Part shown: positions 36,923-49,010 of the stretch, one piece after another | Layout of the letters: every line of letters starts with the position of its first letter | Position numbering within the stretch: the stretch's first letter is position 1 | Source: Acridotheres tristis | Taxonomy: Eukaryota; Chordata; Aves; Passeriformes; Sturnidae | Length of the DNA: 64,000 nucleotides | Assembly (NCBI GenBank): GCA_037013685.1 | Contig: CM072904.1 | Span: 1,054,001-1,118,000 of the forward strand | Direction of reading: 5' to 3' | Notes under the pieces: generated by a model | What the model was told of the DNA's origin: nothing | The model's database searches: none | Seen by the model: only the letters and a program-made list of their open reading frames with translations | Made by a program: the position numbers and the translations under genes

Positions 36923-37692
36923 GGCACAAAGCTCAGATTTTTGTTTTTTGGCTGAACAAAAATTGGGTATGTTGCATTACAAGGGGACTTTGAGGACAGA
37001 TAATTGCAGAAAGTAATAAAAAAAATCCATTATCTAAAAACATTTAAGTCTCACCCTTCCTCAGCATCTCTGAGGAAGAGCTGGGCTGGGCAGGAGTGGG
37101 ATGGGAGCGCTCCCCAGAGCAGGGACACACTGTGGAGCCCAATCCCAGCCTCTCCTCTGCCCCATCAATTCCCCTCCCCACACAGCAAACAGCAGCACAA
37201 AGCAGCCCAGACGTCACCACCATCAAGCATTTCAACCCAGTGCTCTCTTCACAGCTCAAAGCGGGGAGACTTGCAAACATCGACTACAAGTAGGAAAAAT
37301 GAATAATATATGAAAGAAAAAGCAAGAACTAGGAAACAGTCACAAGTGTGAGGCGTTAATTGCTGTACATCCCCCCCAGCACAGCGACAGACAGGGGGGA
37401 TGTGGCAGGGGACTCCTGCAGCAGCTCCCTGCTCGTGGGAAGGGTGACGGTGACACTGTCCCGTGCCACAGTGGGCAAAGCACACCCACAGTTCGATAAA
37501 ACCGGGGAGAAGGTGACACAGCAGGAAATTTCATTCAGTTTTGGGATTTGGGACTTGTTCTCCACACAAGCAGCTCCTCCCTGACCTTCACTCCATCCCT
37601 GTTTTCTCTCCCTCCTCATTCCCAGCCTCGCCTGCTGCTGGGGGGACTCCTCCTCTGTCCCAAAGGAGGAAAACCCAGGGCTGGGCCAGCAG
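36923..37692. other. unique sequence, no gene seen
   Basis: Unique interval between two CR1 fragments. Nothing recognised. Confidence 0.4.
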
Positions 37693-37870
37693 TGACAGAA
37701 TCCCAGAGTGGCTCAGGCTGGGAGGGACCAGTGGAGCTGACCAGGGTCCCCTGGAGCAGTCACTCAGGGCTGTGTCCAAATGGGTTTGGAACATCCCCAG
37801 GGAGGAGATTCCAGCCCCTCTGTGCTCTGTTCAGGGCTCAGAAGTTCTGCCTCCTGTGCAGGGGAATTCC
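37693..37870 (-). mobile_element. CR1 LINE, diverged 3' fragment
   Basis: The plus strand reads GTGACAGAATCCCAGAGTGG, CTCAGGCTGGGAGGGACCAG and TGGTTTGGAACATCCCCAG-like blocks that correspond to a reversed CR1 of another subfamily. Divergence is high and the inner boundary is approximate. Confidence 0.7.
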
Positions 37871-39192
37871 TGGGATTTTCCAGGGAATGCCCATTGCTCT
37901 GGTGGCAGAGCCTGGTCCTTGGCTGCCCCTCCCTGCACGCAGGGACAGACACTGATCACACCACAGGACACTGACAGGATCACCATGGATGATCCCCTTT
38001 GGTCCCACCCTGCAGCTCTGGGGACAGCTTTGCTGAGCTGGCCCAGGGGATGCAGGTAGGGAAAAGCCTGACTTTGGGGGACTCATGATGCTCGAGACCA
38101 GACACTTGACAGAGAGTGGAATTTTCAGGGCATTTTCTGGGGGTCTGGCACCTTTTCTGTTTAAATTCCACCTCCCTTCTGTGCCACAGCACCCCCAGCT
38201 CCTTCCCCACCACTGCCCAGAGCCTTTCCCTCCGTGTCACTCCTTCCCCAGCTCCCCATACCCTCAGCAGCAGCACATTTGTTAGTTGACAGCTTTTATT
38301 TTATATTTCATTTGCCATTTGTCAGCTGGGGAGCACAGCTTCAAGTTCCCGTTTGATGTTTCCATGTTATCTACAAACGCTTTAAAGTTGGAGCGCTCTG
38401 GGCTCCGCAGCTCACAGCAGCACAGGCACCCCCCTCTAGTGGTCCAAAGGCAAGTGGAGTTGTGCAGAAATTGGAGCATTTTTCAGGGGCTCAGAGTCCA
38501 CCTGAGTCCCACAGGCAGAGATGATGGGAGGGCAGTAAAGCTCTGTCCTTTAGGTACTGCCCCAGCACTGCTGAGACCTGTGTGGGGACACTGCCACACC
38601 TTTGTCTGCCTCTAATGTCACTTGGAAAATATGGAAATAGGCAGGAGATGTCCCTTGTTGAAGCTGAATTGTTTCCCTTTTGCAGTTCTGGGACCAGAAG
38701 GCTCAGTACACATGGAATAATCTCATTCTGCTTTGCACTCTGGTTGTAGAAATCACTTGACTGGGAAGTTAAAGAGTGATTTAAATACTGTTAAGCTGGG
38801 AAAATTAAAGTTAAGAGTCTGTTAAAATTACACAGCCGTGGTCTCTGTACCTGGACTTTATCTTCCTCTGGTATTGCTGCTAATAAATGTCATATTTAGG
38901 GACAAGAAGAGCAAAAACCAGAGGTTGATTCCTGCCCTGCCCCTGCCATTGGGCTCTGTCTGCTCCTGGAGGTTGTGTCCAGCACAGGAAAAGGGATGGG
39001 TGAGGGACTGAAACACAGGAATGGTTGGTTTAAACTCTGTACTGGAAAATCACTGCTCATTCAGACTCTGATGGGTTTGTCAAACATATCCCTGATAATC
39101 TCAGATGGGTCTGGGATCACCCATCCCATGGCAAAGCTCCACTAGGGAGATTTGGGGAATTTGGACAGGCTTTTGGTACTTTTCTAATATGA
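37871..39192. other. unique sequence, no gene seen
   Basis: Unique DNA between two CR1 copies. A short part near 38380-38460 is more G+C-rich, but no exon or RNA gene could be supported. Confidence 0.4.
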
Positions 39193-39528
39193 AACCTTCC
39201 AGTACCTAAAGAGGGGTTACAAGAAGGCTGGAGAGGGACTGGGGACAAGGGATGGAGGGACAGGACACAGGGAATGGCTCCCACTGCCAGAGGGCAGGGC
39301 TGGATGGGATATTGGGCAGGAATTGTTCCCTGGCAGGGTGGGCAGGCCCTGGCACAGGGTGCCCAGAGCAGCTGTGGCTGCCCCTGGATCCCTGGCAGTG
39401 CCCAAGGCCAGGTTGGACATTGGGGCTTGGAGCAGCCTGGGACAGTGGGAGGTGTCCCTGCCATGGCAGGGGTGACACTGGATGGGCTTTAAGGTCCTTC
39501 CCAACCCAAACCCATCTTTGATTCCCTG
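39193..39528 (+). mobile_element. CR1 LINE, 3' part, about 336 bp
   Basis: It starts in the end of the CR1 frame (ACCTTCCAGTACCTAAAGAG, GGCTGGAGAGGGACTGGGG), carries CCCTGGCAGGGTGGGCAGGC and AAGGCCAGGTTGGACATTGG, and ends TTTAAGGTCCTTCCCAACCC plus ATCTTTGATTCC. It belongs to the same subfamily as the copies at 9791, 14342 and 59354. Confidence 0.92.
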
Positions 39529-39689
39529 AGCATTGAGTTGTAGATCTCCTTGTAGTTCTCCATAAATCTGTGTTCCTATAATCAGAGTCAGCACCAAATC
39601 CATCCAGGACTCCCTGTAAAGACAATTCCAGAGCTCAGCCTGGAAGCTCTGGCACCACAACACAGCAGTGAAGCATCATCTTACAGGGT

Positions 39690-41000
39690 ACAGACTGAGG
39701 ATCAATGATCCTGTTAATAGAGGCAGCCAGGTCATTCTGGGTGGAAATGATCGCTTTCTGCATCAATTAGTCATGGGAGCAGTCAAAGGTGGCTGCTATT
39801 TTAGACATGGTTTTGGCAAGGGTTGAGGAGTCTATAGAGGAGGTGGTTATAGAAAATAACCTTGGATTGTATGTGTGGGGGTTGATTCAGTTTGAATTAA
39901 AGGGAAGGGGGAAAAGATCCCAAACAACTAACCCTGTAAGTGGGGGGTTGGTTTCCTAAAGGGCAAATTTGGAGAAATTCAGTAAAATTACTTAGTGAAG
40001 TCAGCTGGCCACAGAAGCCCAGGGAGCTGAATGTGGAGGTGTGGGATTTTTTTAAGACAAAAGGGCAAAAGCATGGAATTTGTAACTCAGTGCAGGGTGA
40101 AGGGAAGAGTAGGTGGGGAAAATTCCCAGGTGGCTCCACAAATAACAAGCTCAGGAAGGATCAGAGCAGGGGTGGTGAGGTCTGAGGTTGGGAGTAAAAA
40201 GCTGAGCTACAAAGGTGATTCTGGGGAAGAGGTGAGGAGAGCAGAGGAGGATCCTGTCGTGCTGTGGGATCCTACAGGAAAAGGTGGAGTTGGGTTTATG
40301 AATAAGAGGGATGAGGATGGATGTGGGACTACCAGAGAGTCTGTTGGGATCAAGGCTTAAAATGATGAGGTGCAGCAGCTCCACAACAACAGATCAGCTT
40401 TAGAAAAGGCTGATGAAGGAGATTTGGAACTGGACAGGCAAAAGCCTGAGTCAGTGCATTTAACACAGTGAAATTCTGTGTGATCTGCAAAAGGGGGTGT
40501 GCAAACAGCAGGAACAATGGTGTTTAAACCTGTGGGAGTTTGACATTTCCACGGAAAGATGAGAGAAGTGAAGGCAGAGAGTAAGAGGGAACAGGACAGG
40601 TATTTATCCTGGACAGATCAAGACAGGCTCTCTCACCCAGTCCCCTCTTTCAACCAGACAGCAGATCCTGCAGGCAAAGGGAATGCACATCCCTCTGCAT
40701 GGACTTCAGCAGAGCATCTCATACAGCTCCTCCTGGGAAATTATTATTTAAGCTGGAAAAGGTGGGAATTAGTGCAAGAACTGCAAGGAGCTAAAGACTG
40801 AGCCAGGAAAAACAGGCACAGCCTGTGCTGAGAGGGGTCTGTGGGGCCTGGGGAGGGCACAGGGGGGTTCAGGACTCAACCTTGGAGCAGATGACACTGA
40901 TCTCACACTCAGTGACCTTGGCTGAGGAGGCAGGAATGAGCTGGTGGAATTACTGCTGCCACAGAACTGGCAGGTGAGTGTGGTTCAGTGGAGAATCTGA
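39690..41000 (+). mobile_element. decayed LINE internal region (CR1/L3-like), low confidence
   Basis: Translated blocks recall a CR1-clade ORF2 in the right order. Around 40700 GACTTCAGCAGAGC followed by GGGAAATTATTATTTAAGCT and GGGAATTAGTGCAAGAACTG reads like the D-F-S-K-A-F-D block and the following K-L-E-K-x-G-I-S stretch. Around 40890 GCAGATGACACT gives A-D-D-T, like the reverse-transcriptase A-D-D motif. The two lie closer together than in intact elements, so part is deleted, and there are many stops and frame changes. The outer boundaries and the part before 40600 are uncertain. Confidence 0.4.
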
Positions 41001-44000
41001 AAACTCTGGTGACTTTGAGGACTGGTGCAAGAGAAATGTGAAGAAAGTCCCAAGTAAGGCTTTGGGTCCTGCATTTGTGGGCCAGGAATTTGCTTCCATC
41101 TGGAAGGAAGGGAGGTGGAGAAATCCTGAAATGCAGCCATTGTGTTGCCACCTTCGAGATGGAACTGAGAACCGTGAAAGGTTTGAGGCAAGAACTGATC
41201 AAGTGTTTCCACAGAGGTTTCACATGTTCACACAGACTGCTGCCCAAAGCTCAATTGAAACAGCTGCGGTTTGAGAAGGGGAACAGAAACTGGAGGGAAG
41301 GCAGAGAAGGTGCACAGAGAGTCTGTGCTTCAGCAGGGCATGGAAACCTGGGCTGTGGGAGAGGAGTGATTCAGTTCATCTTTCTAAATTAAACAGCAGG
41401 GCCAACTTTAGGGGAGGAAGGGGTGTCCTAAGAGCACAGACACAGAGTTGGGGGGGGACTGGGACAGGGTCCTGAACAGCAGGAGGGAAACACCCAAATC
41501 TGTCAGAGGAGCCGTGGGGACAGGATGGTTTTCAAACACCTTGAAACACCTGGTCCCTGCTAAAGGGATGGTTGGAGACAGGAGAGGTGGGACAAACTGA
41601 GCTGCACCTTCTTTTAAAACACACTGTGGAAAGTGCAGGCAAAGAAAATCAAGGCTCTTTTACAACTCAAATATCTGACTCAATAACCAGTTTTAGATGG
41701 ACATCTCCTGATGAATCCCAAGAATTTTTGTTTTGTTTCCTTAAGGAGGCCACAATCAAATGGTCTCACTGGGGCCACACCAGCTCTCTTTGCCTGTCCC
41801 ATACCCACAGACCCAGCTGGAGACACCACTGTACCAAAATGACACTTTGGGAAGGGTTTGCCCTTGCTCTGTTGTTGAGTCTGAAACCAAACCTGCTGCT
41901 TGTGTTTGGTTCACCCCATCCCACCCCTCGGAGCCCAGGGCCAGCCCCAAACCACACAGAAATCTGGGTGCTTGGTGGCACCATAAAGGATGGTGTTAAT
42001 GAGAAGGGAGCTTTCTCCATCCCCACAGGGATGTGCCAGACCTGCAGGTCACCTCCTGTCCCCAAAATCTCCTCCTGCAGGTCACCTCCTGTCCCCCTTC
42101 ATTTCTCCAAATTCCCTGGGATTGGTGGTGGCACATGAAGATATTCCCAGTCCATGAACTTGATCAGCCACTTCTCCTCCTTTCCCAATAAAATCAGCTG
42201 CCCTTTGTGCAAGGAATTGCTATTTCTGTACCCAGATCTGAGCCCCTCTGGAGAATCAGCCATTATCTGCTATCACATATCCTGCAAATGCTCCTTTCTC
42301 TAATTAAGCAATAATTAATGGTTTCAAAATACGAGGTGGATTCCCAAGTTCTCTGCACTGCACGATAAGTAGCAGGTCTGTTTTCTGCTTTTCAATTTCA
42401 ATTTATAAAGCTCATGTTCCCTTTTAGTGTCCTTGTGTCTGCAGTCAGTGTTCATCAGACACCACTATTTCAGCAATATCTCATTTGTTCCTCACATGAA
42501 ATTATACTAAAAAATAAATTAATATCTCCTTTTTTTTTTTCTCTGTTATGAGCTCCATACCTAAACCTGAGGAAGAAAACTCTTTTCAGATAGTTTTAGA
42601 TAGACTTTTTAGATAGATGCAGGTGACATCCCCACCCAAAGCCCTCTGCAAACCCCTTGCTCTCAGTTCCCTGCTCAGGCCCTGCAGCCAGGGCAGGATT
42701 CAGCTGGTTTCTGTGTTGCATGGAAAATACAGTTTTTAATCTACACATGTTTTCTTCACAGTTCCTAAAAACAGGGGGCTTCCTACTGAGGGAATTTAGC
42801 TCCAAATCTCTGCTGCCTGTAGCATATGGGCTAAATTTGGTTGCAATCCTCACACTTTGTTTTTGGCAGGGACAATGTGTGAAGCCTTTAAATGAACATT
42901 CTCTCCTTGGCTGGATTTTTTGCACCTGTTTGGACAAGGCAGGGGAAGGGGAAGCCCAAGCACCTGACAACACCTTTAATGCTGCCCTGCAGGTCTTGCA
43001 AACCCTGGGGCTGGGGTCCCTTGGGAGGGTGAAACTCCTGCCCTGGGTCCTCCTGCCCCTCTCCTTCCCCAGCCCAGCATCTCCAGTGCTGGAATCACTG
43101 CTGGGGCAGCGCTGCCTGGCTGGCAGCAGGGAGGATCTTCCCTCCCTGAGCACTCCCTGAATGAATTCTGTGCCCTGCAGAGCTCAGATCTGCTGAGAGG
43201 AGCCCCATGGGGGACCAAACCAAAATGGCTCAGACACCCTGGGCTGGCTGTGTCTCCTCCAAAAAGCCACTGCCAACCCCCAAGGACAACGTGGCTGTGG
43301 CTCAGTGAAGCCTCCAGGTGACATTGCTGCAGAGCAGGGTCTGCAGCCTCCTCTCTCCTGGCACAGAGGTTGGAGCTGGGGACTCTGCCCTCGGGCTGCC
43401 AGAGCACTGGGGTCTCGCTGCAGCCCCATGATTTTCGTGTCTTGAGTGCCTCGACTTCGAGGGGACTCAAAGTAGGTCTATTTTTGTAGATTTTTTCCCA
43501 AGTGAATCAGAAAATCTCCATGTGGGTTGCTGGAATGCTGCAATGGCTGATACAGTCCATATGTTTCTGCTGAGCTGGTGGCACCAAGATGTTATTTCAG
43601 AAAACACCAGCTATTAGCTTTAACCACGGAAAACTTATGTTTGGGGGACTCTAATTTTACCACTCTTATCACTGTTCCTACCACTGATTTATTGACATGG
43701 GTGGGGAAAATGTTCCCTGAATTGGAGCTGTTGTGATGCCAGCACTGAGTTCGTGTTGGCTACAACTCTTAACACGGAGTTGCTGTGTCCCATTTTAGCT
43801 GGATTTCAGCTATAAAACAGCACAGGCAGCTGAGGTGAGGGAACAGGGAAGGTGACTGGCTGGTCAATGGTTTTCAGTGAAAATAAAAGGGCTCAGTTTG
43901 CCTGAATTTTCATTTGGGAAACCGTGAGAGTTCTCAAATTTGCTACAAACATCCCAGCAATGCCTGTGGCTTTCATGGAAGGGACAGTGAATTCCTGAAG

Positions 44001-44406
44001 TTCCCCAAAATTTTGGCTTGAGAGTTAATTCTGACCTAAAAGCTCCTTATTTACTATTTCCTACATTTCATTCACTCATGTCAGGGAGAGCCCGAGGGCT
44101 GCCAGTCTCCCATGCTCCTCAGCCCAGCCTCTGCTTCCCAGACTGGAAGTTCTCCCAGCAAACTGGGGAGTGCCAGATGCCAGGCACGATGAGGGTGTTC
44201 TGGAAAATGCACAGCAGAAAACTGGAAACAAACCTTAGCTGAAGCTAAAACTTCACCTGCTTGTCAGCAAAGGAGTTGTTGATGTTATTCATGACGGAGC
44301 AGGGCACTGATCACCTCAGCCCTGCCTTGCTGCTGTGGCCTCTTGGCACCTGCACAGGCTCCTTGTGGAGGAAAGGCAGCTGAGGGCTCTGAGTCCATCC
44401 TGACCA
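41001..44406. other. unique sequence, no gene seen
   Basis: No supported gene. The first 400 bases might continue the decayed LINE before it. The interval 42290-42600 is A+T-rich and repeat-free. Confidence 0.35.
42041..42096. repeat. 33-bp tandem duplication
   Basis: A 23-bp segment beginning CCTGCAGGTCACCTCCTGTC occurs at 42041 and again at 42074, separated by 10 bases. Confidence 0.9.
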
Positions 44407-44540
44407 GAGCCACAGAATCTCAGAATATCCCGACTGGAAGGGATCTGCCAGGATCACCCAGTCCAACCCTGGTCCTGCACAGACACCCCAACAATCCCAC
44501 CCTGCGTCCGGGAGTGCTGTCCAAGCCAAAGGGGCTCAAT
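44407..44540 (-). mobile_element. CR1 LINE, 3' end fragment
   Basis: The plus strand reads GAGCCACAGAATCTCAGAAT, CCCGACTGGAAGGGATCTGC, CAGGATCACCCAGTCCAACC and CACCCCAACAATCCCACCC, the reverse of a CR1 terminus. The match weakens after about 44540, although parts up to 44710 (GAGAGTCCTTCCAGGAC) may belong. It lies head-to-head with the copy at 44841. Confidence 0.82.
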
Positions 44541-44840
44541 GTCCAGCACAAGGAGCTGCTCTGTCCTGGCTCAAGGCGTCCCTGGGCACCCTCAGGCTGC
44601 CAGGAGTCAAATCCAGAGGGTGTTAATCCTGCTCTAACCATCAGCACTGCCCAGTGGGGACTCCCTCTTCCAGGAGAGTCCTTCCAGGACTTCGTCCTCC
44701 CCAGGAAAGGGCTGGGGTAGATGTGGACACAGGCTGTGCTCACTGGACTGGGGCAGCTCTGCAGGAGGTGAGAGGGAGCCCAGCACACCCTGAGCTGCTC
44801 CTGCACCTTCCATCACCTTCTGAGGGCTCTGTGCCCACTC

Positions 44841-45036
44841 GGGGCAGGCTCAGGCTGGAGCTCAGGGCAAGGTTCTTCCCCCAGAGGGTGCTGGGCACTG
44901 CCCAGGCTCCCCAGGGAATGGGCACGGCCCCGAGGCTGCCAGAGCTCCAGGAGCGTTTGGACAGCGCTGCCAGGGATGGACAGGCTGGGATTGTTGGGGG
45001 GCCTGGGCAGGGACAGGGGCTGCCCTGGGGGATCTG
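44841..45036 (+). mobile_element. CR1 LINE, about 196 bp, lacking its 3' terminus
   Basis: It begins GGGGCAGGCTCAGGCTGGAG, runs through CAGAGGGTGCTGGGCACTGC and CAGGAGCGTTTGGACAGCGC and stops at GGCTGCCCTGGGGGATCTG. Unlike typical CR1 insertions it lacks the last 30 or so bases, so the 3' end was lost or replaced after insertion. It is nearly identical to the corresponding part of the copies at 33451 and 50414. Confidence 0.9.
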
Positions 45037-45173
45037 TGATGATCTCCTGGCCCCAGCTGCAGAATCCAGCAGCTCCATGACCACGGCACAGGTGGGGCTG
45101 GCCAGGCGGGGCCCAGCAAATCCAACGAGCTGCAAGGGGAGACTCCAGCACGTCCCAAAGGCACCTTTGAGCT

Positions 45174-45212
<39 letters not shown>
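45174..45212. repeat. (AGGGAC)n hexanucleotide repeat
   Basis: Between six and seven uninterrupted copies. The unit length is a multiple of three, which explains the alternating Pro-Val (minus) and Gly-Thr (plus) frames here. Confidence 0.95.
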
Positions 45213-47978
45213 TCCCAGCGTGGGCTGGGACTGCTGTCCGTGGTGTCCATGCTTGGGATGTGTCCAGGGCAAGCCCAGTGCCTCCTTCTCCGTGCTTTGC
45301 AGCCCAGCCCAGCCCAGACTGACACAGGGCGGGACTGAAGCTGCTCCTGTCCCATTCCGATGTCCCCCAAGGGGCTGAGGGCTCTTTGCTGGGAGGAGGG
45401 AGTCGGGCACATCCACACTCCCCTACCCCGCTGTTGCCAAGGCTCTGCACTCCCTTCCCCAGTGGAATGACCCTGCTCACACAGAGGGGGAGCTGGGCTG
45501 GCTCCCGGGCCAGGTACAGCCTCTTCCCCCTGCCTGCCCATCCCACCTGGAGCGCTCAGAGCCTCCATGGGGAACAACACCATCCCTGTGCTGAGCACAG
45601 CTCTGTGTCGGGTCTTTTGTCTTAGGGTTGCTCTTCTGGAGAGCATTAGATCAAATTCTCATGGACAATTAGAACTGGGAGAATATTAACAAAGGAGAAA
45701 ATTATGCATTGAACATTTTGCTTGCAAAATTCACTGAATAAATTATTCAGATTTAATGTGGAAGAATAATGAAGGAAATAATTGAATAATGAAATATCAT
45801 AAAATTAATGGACTATTCTATTAATAATTTTACATCTCAGTCTAATACAATAGAATGGGGAACAAGAAGAAGAGGAAAAATAATTTGGCATGTTTGGATG
45901 AAAAGAGAGCAATGGCTCTGTTTGTGACACCGCACACAGCATTGCCAGAGCTCATGAATTTATCATGACTCCTGTGCTGCAAAGTGCCTGTGCTGAGCAT
46001 TCCAAGGCCACAGGCAAATCTCCAACTTCCACCCCTGTGATGACACCAAAAAAATCCAAACTATCACCTGAGTCTGGCCCAAACACCACCTCATAATACC
46101 CAGGGGTTTGTAGGGCAGACTCGGGACCTTTCCAGGCCAACTTGCTGTGGGATTTGGCAAACCCTGGGGAAGGTGAGGTGCTGCCCTTGGGAAATGGAAA
46201 ATTCCCTCAGGGTTTGCTGGGTGTTGGACTGGGCAGGTTGGATTATCTCCACAGATCTGAATGTAGGGAGATGAATCCCACCTTGGAAAACTCCACATCT
46301 CACCAAGACCCCTCAGAGCAGCCACAGAAACCAAGGGTGGGATGTGACCACCAACCTCTCATCCCTTGCAGGGCTCCTGGGCATCCCCCTCCTTGGGTTT
46401 TGCCCAGTGAGGGGCTGAGTTTTCCATCATTTCCCCCGGAGCTCCCAGGGAGGGTCCTGCAGCCCCCCCAGGCTGGCGAGTGCTCCCTTCATTCCTTCAT
46501 TACCTCCCAGAACTGATGAACCCACAGAGGGTCAGAGTGTTCTTTAGCAATTAACTGAGCTCCAGAGACTGTAATTTGTCTTGTTCATGTTACAGCACCA
46601 AATGAATTTCCCTGTGTTTAATAATCATTCTAAAAGCAGATCACAGAGCCGGGAGGGAGGGCGAGATTGTATCAATCATTTGTTTTCCAACTCTTTCAAG
46701 GAATTTCCTACTGTGTTTAATTTCTTGCTGCTAAGTCCTACATGAGCCTCGGGAAGGCGGGCACTGCTATTATTATTCATTTTTTAATCATCAGAGAAAA
46801 CTATTTAGCTGCTCTAGAAAATTAACATGCTTCCAAATTCAGGAGGAGCCAACAACTGGGAAAATGCAATTTTCATGGACGCTGTCATATTAATCTAAGT
46901 GGTGTAATTTAGGACAGCTTTATTTAGGGATTTTTGGAGGGAATTTAGCTAAAGCCCTTGGATTTGTGCTGCAGAGACTCACTTTTGGGCCATTTTGGGA
47001 CTGGGCCATTCTGCCACTTTGCAAATGAGGCAAGAGAGAATTTGGCTCTCTCAGGGTGCAGCAGCATCCCAGGCTGGGACCAAGGCAGCACCTGCCAGGT
47101 ACAGGCACAACCTCTGCTGCTACAGGACTGTCCCAGCTCTGTCCCAGCTGGATAAGGACAGGAATCAGAAATACCCACAGAGAAAGAGCTCAGAAAACAG
47201 AAAGCAGAGTAGGATTTGCCCTGATTTAAGGGGCGGGGGAAAAAAAAGGGGAAAAAAAAATTGCATTTGCCCTGAAAACCAGCTGAGCTTGAAGGAATTG
47301 TCAAAAATCAGAGTAGAGAAATCATCCATATTCTGTGGGGAAGGGCTGCTTTTGGCTCCTTCTGCCTGAGCTCATGTGCTGGCACAGCTCCGAGGTCAGG
47401 CACAGGAAAAAAGCTCCAGGTGGGTCCTGAGGGGAAAACACACCAGGGGTGCACAGCCATCCATTCCCTTCCAGGAAGCTTCCCCACATGAGCTGGGCTC
47501 TTCCCAGTGGGAATTTCTCCTTCAGGAGATGATCTGGGTGTCTGCTGTGACATCCTGGGGATGTGACATGTTTGGGCATCTTGTGACTTTTCAGTGGTAC
47601 TGGATGGGAGACATTTCCCACCTGTTTCCTCCCAGACAGCAAGTATGCAGAATCTGAAACAACTCAAAGAAAGGAACTCTCCAAAGCAATGCTGAAATCT
47701 CACACCTATTGGAAAACTATCAAAATAACAGGATTTTTTTTTTTTTTCAAAGCAAAGGACAACTTCTAAAACAACAGCTCCCTGTTCCTCTTTCGTCTTG
47801 ATTCCCAAAGCGTCCCCAGCTCGGTCAGTGCAGATGGTCCATGGGGAGGGGACTTAGTCCGATGTCTGGGGTGAGGTTTGGGGTCCCTTTTGCAGAGGCC
47901 GGGGTGAGGGAGAGCTCTGGGTCCGCACTAGAGGGCACTCCTGCCATGCAGAACCTGCGCTCCGCCAGGATGCAGCAC
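45213..47978. other. unique sequence with candidate conserved block
   Basis: No gene was recognised. About 46540-46930 is repeat-free and A+T-rich, with runs such as TTATTATTCATTTTTTAATC and AAAATTAACATGC, the look of a developmental conserved non-coding element. A 14-base T-run lies at 47734-47747, and purine-rich A-tracts at 47235-47262. Confidence 0.35.
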
Positions 47979-48219
47979 CCTTCCAGGGCTGCAGGGTCCT
48001 TCCAGGGCTGCAGGGTCCTTCCAGGGCTGCAGGGTCCTTCCAAGGCTCAGGGTCCTTCCAGGGCTGCAGGGTCCTTCCAGGGCTGCAGGGTCCTTCCAAG
48101 GCTCAGGATCCTTCCAGGGCTGCAGGGTCTTTCCAGGGCTGCAGGGTCCTTCCAGGGCTGCAGGATCCTTCCAAGGCTCAGGATCCTTCCAGGGCTGCAG
48201 GGTCCTTCCAGGGCTGCAG
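47979..48219. repeat. 19/18-bp minisatellite, 13 units
   Basis: A 19-bp unit, CCTTCCAGGGCTGCAGGGT, alternates with an 18-bp variant, CCTTCCAAGGCTCAGGGT or CCTTCCAAGGCTCAGGAT, at units 4, 7 and 11. The order (long L, short S) is LLLS LLS LLLS LL, a partial higher-order structure. The array is open on both strands, so it produces frames of 272 and 151 codons that I regard as artefacts. Confidence 0.95.
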
Positions 48220-48609
48220 CCAAGAGATCTCTGTTCCCTGTGGAGGGAGAAACCCCCCAGCACTCTCCATCCTCGGCCAAAATCTCCTCCTGGAGTCTGC
48301 AGAGAGGTTGTGGAATACAGGACCCACCGTCCTTGAAGGGTTTGTCCATGAAGGAGCAGCCCTGGCTTCAGGTGGGGCTGCAAGCAGGGGCAGGGATTGA
48401 GATTTCTTGGGCTGATGGAACTCCCAGGTCTGCCAGGGGATGTGGAGTGGCCGAGCAGGAGGGGCCAAAGCTCTGCTCAGGTGGGAGTGAGAGGGAACCA
48501 GGTGACATGAGCTGCTCCAGGGGAGCCCATGGGGCTGCCCCGAGTGAAAATGGTGCTTCCCAGCCCTCTGGAGATTTTGGGAAAAGCCATCAGGCACCAA
48601 ATGGATGGA

Positions 48610-49010
48610 GGGTGAACCAGCTGATAAAGCCTGCTTGGATTTCTAAAGGCCTTTTATAGAATCCTTATCAAAAGTTTTATGGAAGTTGAGAAAACAGAGG
48701 ACAAAGGTCCTGGCATGGCCTGGTGGTTTCAGCAGGAGGAGGAGAGGTGGAGGACAGTGGTCAGCTCTGATGGGGGAGATGTCCCTCAGCCCCCGTGGGC
48801 TCTGTGCTGGGGCCTGGGCAGCTGCACACACCCAGGGACTGGGAGAAGCCCTGAGCTGCAAACCCAGAACTCTCTGGTGGTGAAAAGTTACTCAAAGCAC
48901 AAAGGCCAAAAGCAAACTGTGCCTGGCTGCAGGAGGATGTCCCAAATCTGTGAGAACGGGCCGTGCAATGGGAGAGCAAGTCTGCTGTTGATGAGTTTAC
49001 AGAGGGGGGC
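48610..49010 (+). mobile_element. decayed LINE reverse-transcriptase fragment
   Basis: Around 48635-48650 the translation reads I-S-K-A-F-Y-R, close to the D-F-S-K-A-F-D motif of CR1-type reverse transcriptase. Around 48760-48810 the translation V-P-Q-P-P-W-A-L-C-W-G-L resembles the V-P-Q-G-S-V-L-G-P motif with a frame shift. The order and spacing fit the family. Stops and shifts show that it is an old relic. Confidence 0.5.

Noticed and set aside
44740..45546. 268-codon minus-strand frame with alternating Pro-Val
   Set aside because: The alternating residues come from the (AGGGAC)n repeat and the rest overlaps a CR1 copy.
47841..48659. 272-codon open frame with repeated peptide
   Set aside because: It lies over the 19/18-bp minisatellite, and the opposite strand is open as well. 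There is no splice or promoter evidence.
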